Shown one piece after another: positions 22,480 to 33,539 of a stretch of DNA of 64,000 nucleotides. Each line of letters starts with the position of its first letter. Position 1 is the first letter of the stretch. Under the pieces are notes generated by a model, which made no database searches, was not told where the DNA came from, and saw only the letters and a list, made by a program, of their open reading frames with translations. This stretch comes from Adiantum capillus-veneris. Taxonomy: Eukaryota > Streptophyta > Polypodiopsida > Polypodiales > Pteridaceae. Where the stretch lies: positions 82,991,260 to 83,055,259 of the forward strand of contig CM043948.1 of the NCBI GenBank assembly GCA_014529385.2. Direction: 5' to 3'. The translations under genes were made by a program, and so were the position numbers.

Positions 22480-23360
22480 ACTAGTGGCTTTAAATCCTTT
22501 ATATGTGCCCTGTCAAAAGATATTTGGATGGTGGTGGTTCGTCGTCAACCCCTTAATTGGCCTCAATGAAATTTTGTGGCATGCATCCTTCACCAAGAGT
22601 GCTCGACAAGGTATCTTCTCGTTAATACTCTCACATGTCAACGGCTTGCATCAGGCCAAGGTGCAAGCATATGCATTCATACTAAATTTGAAGAGATGCA
22701 TCCATGAAAACAGCCTAGAGCTTTATGGCCCTGCTCCTATTGTGCATACCCTACAATCAGTGCATTCCAAGAGACGACATTCTGCACAGGAAGCTCCTCA
22801 AACACTTTTTGTGCTTTCTCAAGCACACCACATTTGGCATACATATTGCAAGGCATACATATCGACCAGGGCAGTGCCAAGCACGACATCTTTTTTCTAC
22901 GTCAACATCTTTGTGAATTATTGTGCCCATATCAGCATCTTGCATAGAGCCACATGCCTTCAAGATGCATGCGTAGGTGATTGCATTTGGAGACAGGCCT
23001 TCCTGTCGAATTTGGTAAAAACAGCCCAGAGCTTCCTTGCCACAACCAGCTTGACCATATCTTGCAACCCACTCACTCCAAGAGATGACAACCTAGAGCG
23101 GATCCCCATCAAAAACTTCTCGTGTTGTCGTGATGGCACCACGTTTGGCATACATATAGATCAAAGCACCGCCAAGCATGACATCTTGCTTCGATAGCCC
23201 TTGGCTAGCAATCTCGTTGTAAATTAAGAAATCATACATGTAAAAGTCTTGTGTAAGGCCACAATCCTTTGAGGTGGAAGCGTAGGTGATTGTAGAGATG
23301 GGCCTTCCCTTTGCATCCAATAAAAACAACCCAAAGCTTTCTTGCCACAGCCAGTTTGGG
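22480..23360 (-). pseudogene. PPR protein pseudogene, several repeats
   Basis: Minus-strand frames give consecutive PPR motifs with shifts between them: T-Y-A-S-T-S-K-D-C-G near 23270, L-G-G-A-L-I-Y-M-Y-A-K-R-G-A-I-T near 23170-23120, a Q-D-M-V-K-L-V-V-A-R-K-L-W stretch, then A-L-V-D-M-Y-A-like and C-R-L-L-E-C-I-D scraps down to about 22660. The pattern is the PLS-type repeat of plant PPR proteins. The Gypsy B LTR begins at 23430, just upstream of this fragment. Confidence 0.75.
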
Positions 23361-23429
23361 TATATCCTACAATTAGTATGGTCAAAAAGTAAAACCTGTT
23401 GCTTTTAACTCCTCATCACACTCTGCTTG

Positions 23430-24272
23430 TGCCACAGGATAGGAAGCGTTCGTATTTAAATTAATGCACAACTTAAATAAAATTTATATTGCACACTTAA
23501 TCCATACTCAAGAGACAGACAACACATTGGTGACCAGAAGATGGGCTAGTCCCCCTCCTAGAGAGAGAATCTTTATTAATGGGGAATCTTTCATTAACCG
23601 GGAATCCCTCCAGTTTTTTATCCTTCTAATGAGAGGGAGAAATTATATTCTCTCTATCTAAGAGAAAGTAGAGTGATTACCTCTTATTGAATCCTTTTAT
23701 TCTTATGGACCGGAGCCCCTACCTCTCAAAGGGTCTTACCAGCCCAACAGAAAGTTTCTTATGCTTATGCATCCATATTTAGAAGAAACAGTGAACTTGC
23801 TGAAATTTACTTACCTGCAGCCCAATAGACTGACTTGATGCTTTTGCCTTCTGCTTGCACATCACAGCTTCTTCTGGCTCGTAGGTCTACAACTAGTGCT
23901 CGTTTCCAAACAACTACTTTGCTGAAAATCTCTCTTTCAATGCTTGTTCAGCTGCGGGTTTTTTTGTATGAAAAACTGCTCCGGACAACAATAACACACA
24001 GAGAAAGAGAGATCTGATCACCTCATTTTCCTTCTGTGTGTACTTTTGCAAAACAATTTTTAGCTTGTTCTCTATGTATTCTCTGCAATACTCTCTTTAT
24101 GGCTGAAAATCGTAAACATTTTATAGGCTATGAGGGGTGGCGATTTACCTTCAATAGGAAAATGGGAGTGTTGGTGATCAATTTTGCCAAGTGTGTGCGC
24201 GTTTGAATCTACCCATACTACCCATGATGGTTGCTCGCAAGTTTCCACACTGGCTGGAGAGAGAGATTGTAG
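23430..24272 (-). repeat. Gypsy B 3' LTR
   Basis: Direct repeat of 32588-33535; shared features include the GACAGACAACACATTGG stretch and CTTATGCTTATGCATCC. The right edge is only where similarity to the other copy stops. Confidence 0.75.
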
Positions 24273-24839
24273 GTTTTTACCTTATGTGGGCTCTAGTTAT
24301 TTTGGCCCTTTCAAACTTGAGTGGACACTTTATTAAAAATGACCTTTTGGAAACGATTTGACCCCCCTTGCATAAAATATACATTAAACAGAGCAATTCA
24401 CACACTTAACAGATTTAGATGGGAACTTCACCTCGTATTTTCCTGCAAAATAAAAATGACGAGAACATTACTTTTTAAAAATAACTTAAAAATATTAATC
24501 AAGCGTCCCCAAGACTTAATTAACTAATTTGTTTCTGATCGAGAATGCACTCGGTGGTCTTAGAAACCCATCTTCATTTATGTGCTTGGTCATTCTCGTG
24601 CTCTCTATTGTCCGATTATTCTGCACTGCCCGGACAATAGGAAAATTCATAACGATCATAAACTTCATAAATCTTGTCCCATAACTATGGATCCATTAAT
24701 TCATGTGTGCACATTGAGTCTTAAAAATCATAAAAATCAATTTTCATTATTAGAAAATAGCAGCTCTACTATAGACAAATTAGTTACATCCCTCTGGCTT
24801 CTATATAGTTGTGCTCAATTGTAAGGCTTCTAGATAGTT
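24273..24839. other. 3' non-coding interior of Gypsy B
   Basis: No open frame or motif; lies between chromodomain and 3' LTR. Confidence 0.5.
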
Positions 24840-25000
24840 ACTAAGGATGCCCCCAAGAAAGATTGTAGATCTTTTTCAGTCATCCACTGAGCATCAAGAG
24901 GAGAGTAATTCCTAAACTTAACTAAATACTTACGATGAGTTTTTCCAAACTACAATTGACGTTCCTGATGATGAAGGATTTGTTCTAGAAGAAGAATTTC
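24840..25000 (-). pseudogene. chromodomain of Gypsy B
   Basis: The minus strand reads E-Q-I-L-H-H-Q-E-R-Q-L, then after one stop R-K-Y-L-V-K-F-R-N-Y and D-A-Q-W-M-T-E-K-D-L-Q. The spacing of the Y-L-V-K-F core and the D-A-x-W motif matches integrase-linked chromodomains, which target chromoviruses to heterochromatin marks. Confidence 0.75.
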
Positions 25001-25950
25001 TTCAGTTCATCTATTTTAGGGGATCTTCTGTAGCTGGTTTGGCAGGAGGTTCGCCAACAAAAGGTCGAAGAAGACTCATGTGAAAAGCATTATGGATTTT
25101 CCAAGTCTTAGAAGATCCAATCTAAATACTATGTCATTTATTTGTTATGTAATCTTAAACGGGCCGTAATATCTGTTGGAAAGTTTTACAACTTTCCCTT
25201 TTTGATTGGCCTATTTCTTAACTCTAGCTTTATCAAACCTGAGAAGAAAAAATTTCCCTTCAACAAGCTTCTGGTCACAATGATGTTTATTGATTTCTTG
25301 AGATTGAAGGATAGCGCGCTTCACCCAAGTGGTGTAAGCAGTCTGGTTGCTTACACCTGAGTGTAAGCAGTCTCTATCTTATCCTTGGTTAGAAGGACTG
25401 GAGAGAGATGTGGTTTGCCATAAATAACATCGAAGGGAGGTAGAGGAATGTACAATGTTATTATAGGCAAATTCTGCAAGAGATAGATACTTCTCCCATT
25501 TTCGTTGGTTATCTGAGACATAGCACTTTAGAATGTCTAAGACCGTGGAATTTGCAATTTTGCTTTGTCCATCCGTTTGAGGATGATAAGCTAAAGAGAA
25601 GTTCAGCTTAGTTCCTAGGTTTGCAAAGAGGGCTCGCCAAAAATTACAGGTCATTCGTGGGTCATGATCACTGACAATCGTTTTGGGCATACCATGATGA
25701 TAAAAAATATGGGCCACAAAAATCCTTGCCATGTGATCAGCTTTGATGGTCTTCCTTACTGGAATGAAATGTGCTTGCTTACTGAATCTATTGATAATAG
25801 TCTAGATTGCATCATTTCCATTCGGGGTTCGTGTGTAAATCCATGATAAAATCCATGGCAATACTTTCCCCAAGTACCCGAGGTTCTGGTAGGGGCTGAA
25901 GTAAGCCAAGAGTCTTATAGTGATCATACTTAGCCTTTTGGCATGGTACA
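25001..25950 (-). pseudogene. Gypsy B integrase
   Basis: The best part, 25732-25379, reads H-G-M-P-K-T-I-V-S-D-H-D-P-R-M-T (second catalytic Asp in S-D-H-D-P-R) and S-L-A-Y-H-P-Q-T-D-G-Q-S-K; the expected catalytic Glu after D-G-Q is Lys here. The zinc region lies near 25900-25950 and the C-terminal module runs to about 25000 with stops. Confidence 0.85.
25331..25357. repeat. small hairpin
   Basis: GGTGTAAGCA and TGCTTACACC, 7 bases apart, with a further GTGTAAGCAGTCT copy to the right. Confidence 0.7.
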
Positions 25951-26389
25951 CACTCTCTCACGTATATATCTATGCCAACTCATAGTGTTGGCCAGTAAAA
26001 TATTGTTATAAGGCTTATGTGGTTGACATTATGCCTTTAATGCTTGCATAAGGCAAAGCATGAGCTTCATGCATCACCTTTGCTCTAAGTGGACATGCCA
26101 CACAAAGTGCTTGATGAAAATACAAAATATCCATCTTTGATAGGTGTAGGGAAAAATATCAGTACCGTTTTGTAATTGCTACCAAATTTCACTGAAGTCT
26201 AAGTCGTCAAGGTACATCTCGGGTAGAGACTCCCAACTCTTGATACTCGTGATGGCATTAACTTGCGGCCGTGGAGAAAGAGCATTTGCAGCCACATTCT
26301 TACTTCCAGAAGTGTGTAGGATTTGAAAGTGAAACATAGAGAGAAAATTGGCCCATCGTATCTGTTTCTCAGACAGCTTGCGTTGGGAG

Positions 26390-27770
26390 AGAAAGTATCA
26401 GAGACTTTGATAATTGGTCTTGATTATGATTTCGCTCCTAGAAGGTAGTGTTTCCAAACCGAGAGAGCATGAATGACTGCCATAAGTTCTTTCTCATAGA
26501 TGGAAGTATGAAGCTCCACATCACAAAGTCGATTGCTTTCATAAGCTATTGCATGGCCGTTTTGGTTAAGAACTGAACCAACGCAGTCACCTGAGGCATC
26601 ACACTGCACTTCAAATGGTTTTTAGAGATCAGGTACTATGAGAATGGGTCCATGGCTAAGAAGGTCCTTGAGCCTTTCAAAAGCTTCCTTCTATTTCATA
26701 CCCCATGTAAAGGAGATCTTTTTTTTGGTAAGGTCATGGAGAGGTGTAGCTACATGAGAGAAATAACGAATAAAGCGTCTGTAATAGGAACAAAGTCTGA
26801 GAAAACTACGAAAATCATGAACTGACTTTGGTTGTGGCCATTCTAAAATAGCGTGAATTTTTGTGAGATCCATGCGTACTTGATTATAGTGAAGCTCCTT
26901 TATGAAGAATTATGATTATGAGAGACTATGTGTCCCAAATAGTGAATCTTGTTTAAACTCTTCTTGGCATTAACACAAAGTTTATGCTCCTGCAGTTCTT
27001 TGAATACAATCTGTAAGTGTTGTTTATGTTCTTCCTCAATGTGAGAGAAAGTTCTTGTGAACTATCGATAAGGACAAAAAATTTGATCCATCATTCGATT
27101 GAACGTCGCTGGAGCATTATTAAGGCCAAAAGCATTACTAGAAACTCGTACAATCCAAAGTTTGTATGAAATGTAGCCTTATGTGTGTCTTTTGGAGAAA
27201 TACAAACTTGGTGATAGCCGCTCTTGAGATCTATGAGCTGAAAAATTGTGCCGCTTGTAGCGTGTCTAAAATATCATCAGTTCGAGGAATCAAAAATCTA
27301 TTCTTGATTGTACACTTATCTAGAGAACGATAGTCAATGTACATTCGTAAAGTGCCATCTTTCTTCTGAACAAGCAAGACTAGTGAACAATAGGGAGAAG
27401 TGCTAGGTCACACAAGACCCTTCTCCAGAAGTTCATTTACTTGTTTAAGGATTTTTTCTTGCTGCATTAGGCTAACCTGATAGGATGACTGATTCAAGGG
27501 TGAGCTGCTCGGAATAAGATCAATGTGATGATCTTCTGGTCTCTCATGAGGTAACTCATCTGGCAGACTATCAGTAAAACAATCTTTATACTGGTTAAGA
27601 AAAGTTAGATGATCTTTATCTAGATTAGTCAAGACATTTTCACCACTCATCTCTCTCTCTTTGACAAAAATCAAGTAGGCAAAAAGGCACGTCTTTATTT
27701 CTTTCTTAACACTGATGTGACTGACCATAGGAATAGGCCAGTCACTAGCAATCACTTGCATCTACATCAT
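26390..27770 (-). pseudogene. Gypsy B reverse transcriptase and RNase H
   Basis: RT begins near 27500 (E-K-I-L-K-Q-V-N-E-L-L-E-K-G), continues with M-Y-I-D-Y-R-S-L-D-K, I-K-N-R-F-L-I-P-R, D-L-K-S-G-Y-H-Q-V and Y-E-F-L-V-M. Where the catalytic YxDD should follow F-C-P-Y, the sequence jumps to F-T-R-T-F near 27060-27075, so about 15 residues with the active site are missing. The connection domain (S-F-L-R-L-C-S-Y-Y-R-R-F-I) and RNase H (M-Q-C-D-A-S-G-D-C-V-G-S-V-L-N) follow to about 26390. Confidence 0.85.
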
Positions 27771-27774
27771 ATTG
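27770..27774. other. target-site duplication TATTG (left)
   Basis: Identical to 30869-30873 on the other side of the gag-only element. Confidence 0.9.
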
Positions 27775-28095
27775 TGTTGGGAATGGGATCGTGCTAGCTA
27801 TGGTGGATGAAAGAGAAACATAGCGTCAATGTGTGAGAGTGTGTGTAACAAAGGTTATCACTCAAGTGAATTAGGTTCCAAGATAGAATTAGCTTGGACT
27901 CATAAACACAATCTTGAGTATTAACTTAGCTTAGCACAAGCTCACCATAGACAAGCATGTAGTGCAAAATAGAGTTGTGTTTATTCATTCATGAAATGAG
28001 CTTTAAGTAGCTCTGCAGCCTTGCTCCACAGCATGTGGGATAAATTCACTCTCCTCTCCTTGACCCACACTTTAGGACAAAGCTCACACTTTACA
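27775..28095 (-). repeat. TR-GAG 3' LTR (321 bp)
   Basis: In minus-strand sense it runs TGTAAAGTGTGAGC...CCCAACA. Nearly identical to the partner at 30547-30868. Confidence 0.9.
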
Positions 28096-28110
28096 ATCCT
28101 CCCTTTGAGG
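28096..28110 (-). other. polypurine tract
   Basis: Minus-strand AAAGGGAGGAT abuts the 3' LTR. Confidence 0.75.
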
Positions 28111-28293
28111 TTTGGACTATGACAAGGTACTGAAGATGCAGAATCCACACAGGATGATAAGTTGCTATCCGCACAGGATGGTAATATCCACACAGGTTAA
28201 CAAAATCCACAAAGGATGGTGATGTCCACACAGGATGAAAAAATCCACAAAGTGAAATAAAAGTCCTCCCCTACAAGTAGAGAGGCTGCATCT

Positions 28294-29223
28294 TCAAAAT
28301 AGGTCTTCATAAAAGACAATGTTGCTCTCGTCTTCATCCTTTTTGTCTTCTACCACGTGAGTTGATCCTTTAATAGGTCTCTTCCCTTCATGACTTCTGC
28401 TGCTGCTTCTACTGATGTTGCTTTCTCCACTGCTACTGCCTCCATTTGAGTAGCACCAAGAAGGAGGGTGTCCCTTCTTACCACATTTGTTGCAAGGTTT
28501 GTTTGTGTAGTAGTCTTTCTCTAAGTGTCCCATTCTTCCACATTCATAACTCTTTCTTCCGTTCGTCGATGTCGATGGCGAATACCTTCCCCTTGAGGAT
28601 GTTGCGGTAAAAACTCCTCCTGATGAGGTTAGTGAACCTCTTTGCTTTCTTTCTTCTGCTTGGACTGAGTTGATGACATCTTGAAAAGGTGGAGCAGGTT
28701 CTTTTTCTCTATGAATTGTGACTAAGTGGTCATAAGAAGGTGGAAGTGCACTCAATAGTATGGCCACTTTGTCGTCTTCTGGTACTTCGACCTGGATGTA
28801 AGTGAGCTACATGACAATTCTCTTAAGCCTATTTACTACGCTAGCAATGTCCTCCCCTTCAATCATGGTGATCTTGTAAAGTTGTCTTTTGAGACTAACT
28901 TTACTTCTTTTGGCCTTGGCTCCAAAATTGCTTTCTAAAACATGCCAGGCATCATGTGCATGTGTACATTCATCTATGAAGTGCACATAATTGTCATGCA
29001 AGGAGGTGATGATGATTCCTAATGCTTGTTTGTCTTTGGCCAAATTTTGTGTACTTGTTATGAGTGTAGATGCCCTAGTGTGCACTCCTTCAGGTTCGGC
29101 TTGTTGCTCTAAGGCAGTGCTGATGACAAACCACAAACATTTTTTCATAAGATATTCTCTTAATTTCGTTTGCCAGGTGTGAAATCCTTCCCAGTTGAAT
29201 TTTTCTATTCCCTTGTCCCCCAT
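28294..29223 (-). pseudogene. Copia-type Gag (UBN2 + zinc knuckles), one in-frame stop
   Basis: ATG at 29223 opens a frame of 310 codons to 28294, interrupted only by one TAG (28807-28809). The start F-N-W-E-G-F-H-T-W-Q-T-K-L-R-E-Y-L is the usual start of Copia Gag, followed by the UBN2 fold (W-H-V-L-E-S-N-F-G, L-K-R-Q-L-Y-K-I-T-M). Two knuckles lie near the end: the second, C-N-K-C-G-K-K-G-H-P-P-S-W-C, is intact; the first keeps its second Cys and His but has Tyr for Cys 1 and Cys 4. An acidic tail (D-K-K-D-E-D-E-S-N) follows. Gag would package RNA into particles. Confidence 0.88.
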
Positions 29224-30532
29224 TTGTGCTAATAGAGGGGTCTTAGCTTAGGAGACTCTCCTAGCCAGTGTCTACCTCTTTACACGGTACACCAATAAAG
29301 AAAAAATGATATTTATTTGCAAGTTATTGTGCTTGGCTGCAAGATTTCAATTTTAATGTCTTCTTAATAAAATTCTCTTAATGTGAAGTACCTCTTCACT
29401 CGAGGTGAAGTCACCCTTCACAGCCTTGAGTTCTTCTTTGATGACTGGAATGAGCCTTTGAAGTTGACTTTGGATACCTTTGGAGCTCCTTTTTAAATGC
29501 TTGAAGATCTTTTGTTTTGTATGCTCGAAGAAGCCGTTGATGAAGGTCTTCTACCTTTCTCTTTCGTGCTTGAGGCCGCCTTTGAATGTCAAAGAGAATG
29601 GTTGCCTTTGTGTGGGCACCAATTAATTCGAGGCTTGGGAAAGGTGGCCAAGGAGTGGCATTCTTCGTACGCGGGAACGGGTCCTGAGTCGGGAAGTGGG
29701 TAAGGCCACGAGTAGGTGGGGACCAAGTTCGGGCAATGGGAGGGACTCCCGGGCAAGCGCGGGCAAGCGCGGACAGTCGGGCACCTCTTTCGGGCAGGCA
29801 CAGGCAAGACCGGACGCACACAGCAACACGGGCTGTCGGACGGATAATCGGCCGCCCTCGTCCGATTGACCCGAAAACCCTATGAAAAACAGCTTACCGC
29901 CGAGCTTGAGGTCCGCCAGTGGGCGCCCAAGCCTTTTTTGGTATGGCCCCTCAAAAATAAGTGCTGACCCTTATTTATAGGGTGTTCCCACCTTGGTAGG
30001 GCCAGCTTTGAACACCTTTTGGGGCTTCTTTTCCACACGGTTTTGGTCGGCATTAAAGGCCTTTGAGGCACACACACACACACACACACACAATTTGGGC
30101 TTTGAATCTGCAGGGAAAACCAGAGAATGAGGGTGTGCATGAGAACATGATTGAGCAAGCTTTAGAATAGGCAAAAGAGATGCGATTTTAGCATGGGTGG
30201 GCTTGACGGAAAGCACTTGAATGGGGCTACGCACACACACGAAATTGCAAATGTCAATTTGCTAAATAATGAGCAGCTATTGAATGCAAGATGCAAGTTC
30301 TTAATGGCTAAATTAATGAAATCTTATGCTAATTAATCTTCCAATTAGCTAGTGAGTAGTGGCCCAAGATTCTTTAGCTCAAGAACATGCTCATGCTAGC
30401 CAATGGAACACTAATCATGCATGTGGTATGCAATAGAAGGGCAAATCTAATGGATTTATCCAATGATGATAAAGTAATGCTAATTGTACTAACACACAAA
30501 CGCATAACAACAATCCTAGCTAGCACACCATA
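29224..30532 (-). other. long leader of the TR-GAG element
   Basis: Between primer site and gag. A Pro/Arg-rich 136-codon frame (29821-29411) has no motif. The segment 29600-29900 is conspicuously GC-rich compared with its surroundings. A (CA)n run lies at 30069-30092. Confidence 0.55.
30069..30092. repeat. (CA)n microsatellite
   Basis: 12 CA units in the TR-GAG leader. Confidence 0.95.
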
Positions 30533-30544
30533 GCTCTGATACCA
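30533..30544 (-). other. tRNA-iMet primer-binding site of TR-GAG
   Basis: The plus strand reads GCTCTGATACCA, i.e. TGGTATCAGAGC on the element's strand, two bases from the LTR. Confidence 0.9.
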
Positions 30545-30546
30545 TT

Positions 30547-30868
30547 TGTTGGGAATGGGGATCGTGCTAGCTATGGTGGATGAAAGAGAAACATAGTGTC
30601 AATGTGTGAGTGTGTGTGTAAGCAAGGTTATCACTCAAGTGAATTAGGTTCCAAGATAGAATTAGCTTGGACTCATAAACACAATCTTGAGTATTGACTT
30701 AGCTTAGCACTAGCTCACCATAGACAAGCATGTAGTGCAAAATAGAGTTGTGTTTATTCATTCATGAAATGAGCTTTAAGTAGCTCTACAGCCTTGCTCC
30801 ACAGTATGTGGGATAAATTCACTCTCCTCTCCTTGACTCACACTTTAGGACAAAGCTCACACTTTACA
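30547..30868 (-). repeat. TR-GAG 5' LTR (322 bp)
   Basis: Partner of 27775-28095; the differences seen are few substitutions and one or two 1-2 base indels, implying a recent insertion. Confidence 0.9.
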
Positions 30869-30873
30869 TATTG
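30869..30873. other. target-site duplication TATTG (right)
   Basis: Matches 27770-27774. Confidence 0.9.
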
Positions 30874-30899
30874 TTTCCCTTTAAAGGAAAAGGATAGTT

Positions 30900-31200
30900 T
30901 CTTGCTTACATATTCTGGTGTAGGATTGATTTTGTAAGGTCAAGGCATTCCCAAGATGACATCACATCCTTGTATAGGGGCAACTAGGAAAGACTCTCGA
31001 TCAGAGTACTTTTCGATGTTCACATTTAGTTGACCTTGGATGGGAGTGGAGTTTGTAGTCAAGCCTTCAAAGGCTGATCCCAATCTCTCAGGAGTGAGAC
31101 CAAGAGATTCTGAGGTATCCAAAGAGATGAAGTTGTTTATGGAGCCTTGATCAAATAGGATCGATACTCTTTGTCCACTTAAAATTTCCCACCCTTTGAG
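30900..31200 (-). pseudogene. Gypsy B protease
   Basis: The frame 31122-30940 gives R-E-S-F-L-V-A-P-I-Q-G-C-D-V-I-L-G-M-P, the C-terminal I-L-G-M-P signature of Gypsy aspartic proteases. Upstream, around 31150-31170, I-L-F-D-Q-G-S-I-N-N-F reads as the active-site region with Gln in place of Ser/Thr in D-S/T-G. Confidence 0.75.
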
Positions 31201-31279
31201 TAGCTGCCTTTTTCCCTTGTCCTTCCTGGAGTTGGCTTGGACATCCAGTACTGAATTTGATGCAAGAGGAGGTGAATCT

Positions 31280-32550
31280 TTCTTAAGTTGTGTGCAATCT
31301 TGTTTCTTGTGGCATTTCCCACCCTAATAGAAACATTTTCCCTCTTCCATGTACGCCTTCAACTGAGAGGGAGTGAGGAATTTACTCCCCCCCCCCCCCC
31401 CTTGGCTTCTTTTTTGGGCCTTTGGGCTGATCAAAAGACCGCTTTCGAGTGGAGTGTTCTCCCTCAGTATTGAGAGCCGTTTGTTTCGCATGAAAGGTAC
31501 TAAACTCCTATTTACGAGGAGTTCCTTTCAAATGCAAGTTACCAGCTCTATCAGGGCGGACTGGATCATAATTTGAAGAGTGTTTCTGGGATAGAGTTTT
31601 ATACTTTTCTAAATTCTTAGTTGAATTCCCGCTTCAAACTTGCGCATCGTCTCTGCATCAAAAATTTTCATAAAGGGAGTAACTTTAAGGAGGACTACCC
31701 AAAATTTGTCGACATAGTCGGACACAGCTTCATGCTCTCTTTGGGAGAGCCAATCCCATTCTTTCTTCATATCATGAGAAAATTTGGGAGGAAGGAACTA
31801 AGCATAAAACTCCTTTTTAAACTCTTCCCAGTCTTTGGGTTTGCTTTTCTCTAGAATTGCGGTGAGCCACCAGTTGCTAGCTGTATCTTTCAAATATATG
31901 ATAACATGGTGTAGTTTTGACCGTTCTGAAAAATTGCCTTTGGCAAAGGCCACTTTGAATTATCAAATAAAAGCAGGAGCCTTAGTGTCGATCCTCTTTC
32001 CATCATAACATTCAAACTTAACATCCTTATCTTTAGCTTTGAACGTCTTCTTCTTCTTTTTGTGATGCCGGGACCGCTTCTTGGTGATGGCTTTGGAATC
32101 CTTGTCCATCAAAATTTTATGTCGACTCTTCTTATGTTCTTCATCTTACTTTCCTGGTTCCACAACTTGATCTACCGCCTCTTCTTGGTCTAATTGCAAA
32201 TCTTTGTATGGGACTATGTTGTTCAAATTCTTCATAAATGAGTAGTTTGGCAAATAATTTGGTGAGGAATATGCTTCTTCCTCATGTTGGCGAGAGGTTC
32301 CTATTGTAGGGTTCCTTTGGGACTATGTTGGAGCCCCAGTCTGAGATCTTTGTTGAGTTGGAGCTATGAAGTTCTGAGGTGGATCATTCACGATCTTGAC
32401 TTTCCCTTTTTCAAGGGTCTTAAGCACTTATTGCACTTTGGGCTGAGCAAGAGCGGCTTGCAATTCTACCATCTTTTTCTTGAGCCGCTCAAACTCTTCT
32501 TCTTTTTCTTCCATGACGTGTATATTGTACTTCCAAGAACCGTCTCTCCT
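31280..32550 (-). pseudogene. Gypsy B Gag
   Basis: The Retrotrans_gag domain is readable from about 32010 to 31560: F-E-C-Y-D-G-K-R-I-D near the start, H-H-V-I-I-Y-L-K-D-T-A-S-N-W-W in the middle, then W-E-E-F-K-K-E-F-Y-A and D-Y-V-D-K-F-W. A zinc knuckle near 31300-31345 retains K-C-H-K-K-Q-D-C but has a stop at its second Cys. The N-terminal part toward 32550 has a coiled-coil-like Glu/Lys-rich segment. Confidence 0.75.
31387..31401. repeat. poly-C tract
   Basis: 15 C inside Gypsy B gag. Confidence 0.95.
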
Positions 32551-32574
32551 TAAGAAAAGAATTGAGATGACCTT

Positions 32575-32586
32575 GATCTGATACCA
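32575..32586 (-). other. Gypsy B primer-binding site
   Basis: The plus strand reads GATCTGATACCA; on the element's strand this is TGGTATCAGATC, one base off the tRNA-iMet site, one base from the LTR. Confidence 0.75.
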
Positions 32587-32706
32587 CTACCACAAGACAG
32601 GAAGCATTAGTACTTAAATCAATGCACAACTTGAATAAAATTTTGATTGCACACTTAATCCATACTCAAGAGACAGACAACACATTGGGGATTAGAAGAT
32701 GGGCTG

Positions 32707-32708
<2 letters not shown>

Positions 32709-32739
<31 letters not shown>
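32709..32739. repeat. poly-C tract (31 C)
   Basis: Expanded homopolymer in the LTR; the other LTR has only CCCCCT at this place. Confidence 0.95.
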
Positions 32740-32741
<2 letters not shown>

Positions 32742-33184
32742 AGAGAGAATATTTATTAATAAGGAATCTTTCATTACAAGCACATAAATCGAAAATCCCT
32801 CCCATTTCTGATCCTTCTACTGAGAGGGAGAAATTATATTCTCTCTATTTGAGAGAAAGTAGAGTGCTTACCTCTTACTGAATCCTTTTATTCTTATGGA
32901 CCGGAGTCCCTACTGCTCTAAGGGTCTTACGAGTCCAACAAAAAGTTCCTTATGCTTATGCATCCATATTCTGGAAGAAACGGTGAACTTGCTGAAATTT
33001 ACTTATTTGCAACAGTCCAATAGACTGACTTGACGCTTTTCCCTTCTGCTTGCATGCCACAGCTTCTTTCGGCTCATAGGTCTAAACCAGGTGCTCGTTT
33101 CCAAACAACTACTTTGGTGAAAATTGTTGTTTTGATGCTCGTTCAGCTGCTACAAGGGGTTTTTTCAGCTCTGGACAACAATAC

Positions 33185-33239
<55 letters not shown>

Positions 33240-33240
33240 G
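33185..33240. repeat. (CA)n(GA)n microsatellite
   Basis: Compound run in the 5' LTR. Confidence 0.95.
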
Positions 33241-33539
33241 AGGATGAGATCTATGTGTGAGAGAGAGATCTCATCACCTTCATTTTCCTTCTCTGTGTAC
33301 TTTTGCAACACAATTTTCAACTTGTTCTCTATGTATTCTCTACAATACTCTTTGTATAGCTGAAAATCGTAAACATTTTATAGGCTATGAGGGGTGGTGA
33401 TTTATCTTCAATAGGAAAGGGGGTAGTGTCGATGATCAATTCTGCTAAGTGTGTGCGCGTTTGAATCTTCCCATGCTGCCCACAATGGTTGCTCAAAAGT
33501 TCCCACGCTGGCTAGAGACAGAGATCGTAGGTTGTGAGT

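Larger units (their letters stand above)
27775..30868 (-). mobile_element. gag-only LTR element (TR-GAG type, Copia-derived)
   Basis: Two LTRs (27775-28095 and 30547-30868) enclose a single Copia-type gag reading frame and no protease, RT or integrase. On the minus strand the primer site TGGTATCAGAGC sits next to the right LTR, and a polypurine tract AAAGGGAGGAT sits next to the left LTR, so every cis signal for replication is present. Perfect 5-bp duplications TATTG flank it. This architecture is that of TR-GAG elements, non-autonomous plant retrotransposons that supply only Gag. It interrupts Gypsy B between protease and RT and is therefore younger than it. Confidence 0.88.
23430..33536 (-). 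mobile_element. Ty3/gypsy chromovirus (Gypsy B), split by a nested insertion
   Basis: Minus-strand order: 5' LTR (about 33536-32588), primer site, gag, zinc knuckle, protease, RT, RNase H, integrase, chromodomain, 3' LTR (about 24272-23430). The C-terminal chromodomain assigns it to the chromoviruses. A 3094-bp gag-only element (27775-30868) sits between protease and RT, flanked by TATTG duplications. All domains carry stops or shifts, and the RT active site is deleted. Confidence 0.85.
32588..33536 (-). repeat. Gypsy B 5' LTR
   Basis: Direct repeat of 23430-24272. It is longer than its partner largely because of a 31-base poly-C tract (32709-32739) and a (CA)n(GA)n tract (33185-33240) not expanded in the other copy. 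Its first bases have become TA instead of TG. Confidence 0.75.

Noticed and set aside
22725-23197. Plus-strand frames of up to 237 codons across 22484-23197
   Set aside because: They are antisense shadows of the PPR pseudogene on the minus strand, which explains their length and their own weak repeats.
29411-29821. 136-codon minus-strand frame in the TR-GAG leader
   Set aside because: Pro/Arg-rich, no motif, sits between primer site and gag where a leader is expected; overlapping frames of similar length exist in the same GC-rich stretch.
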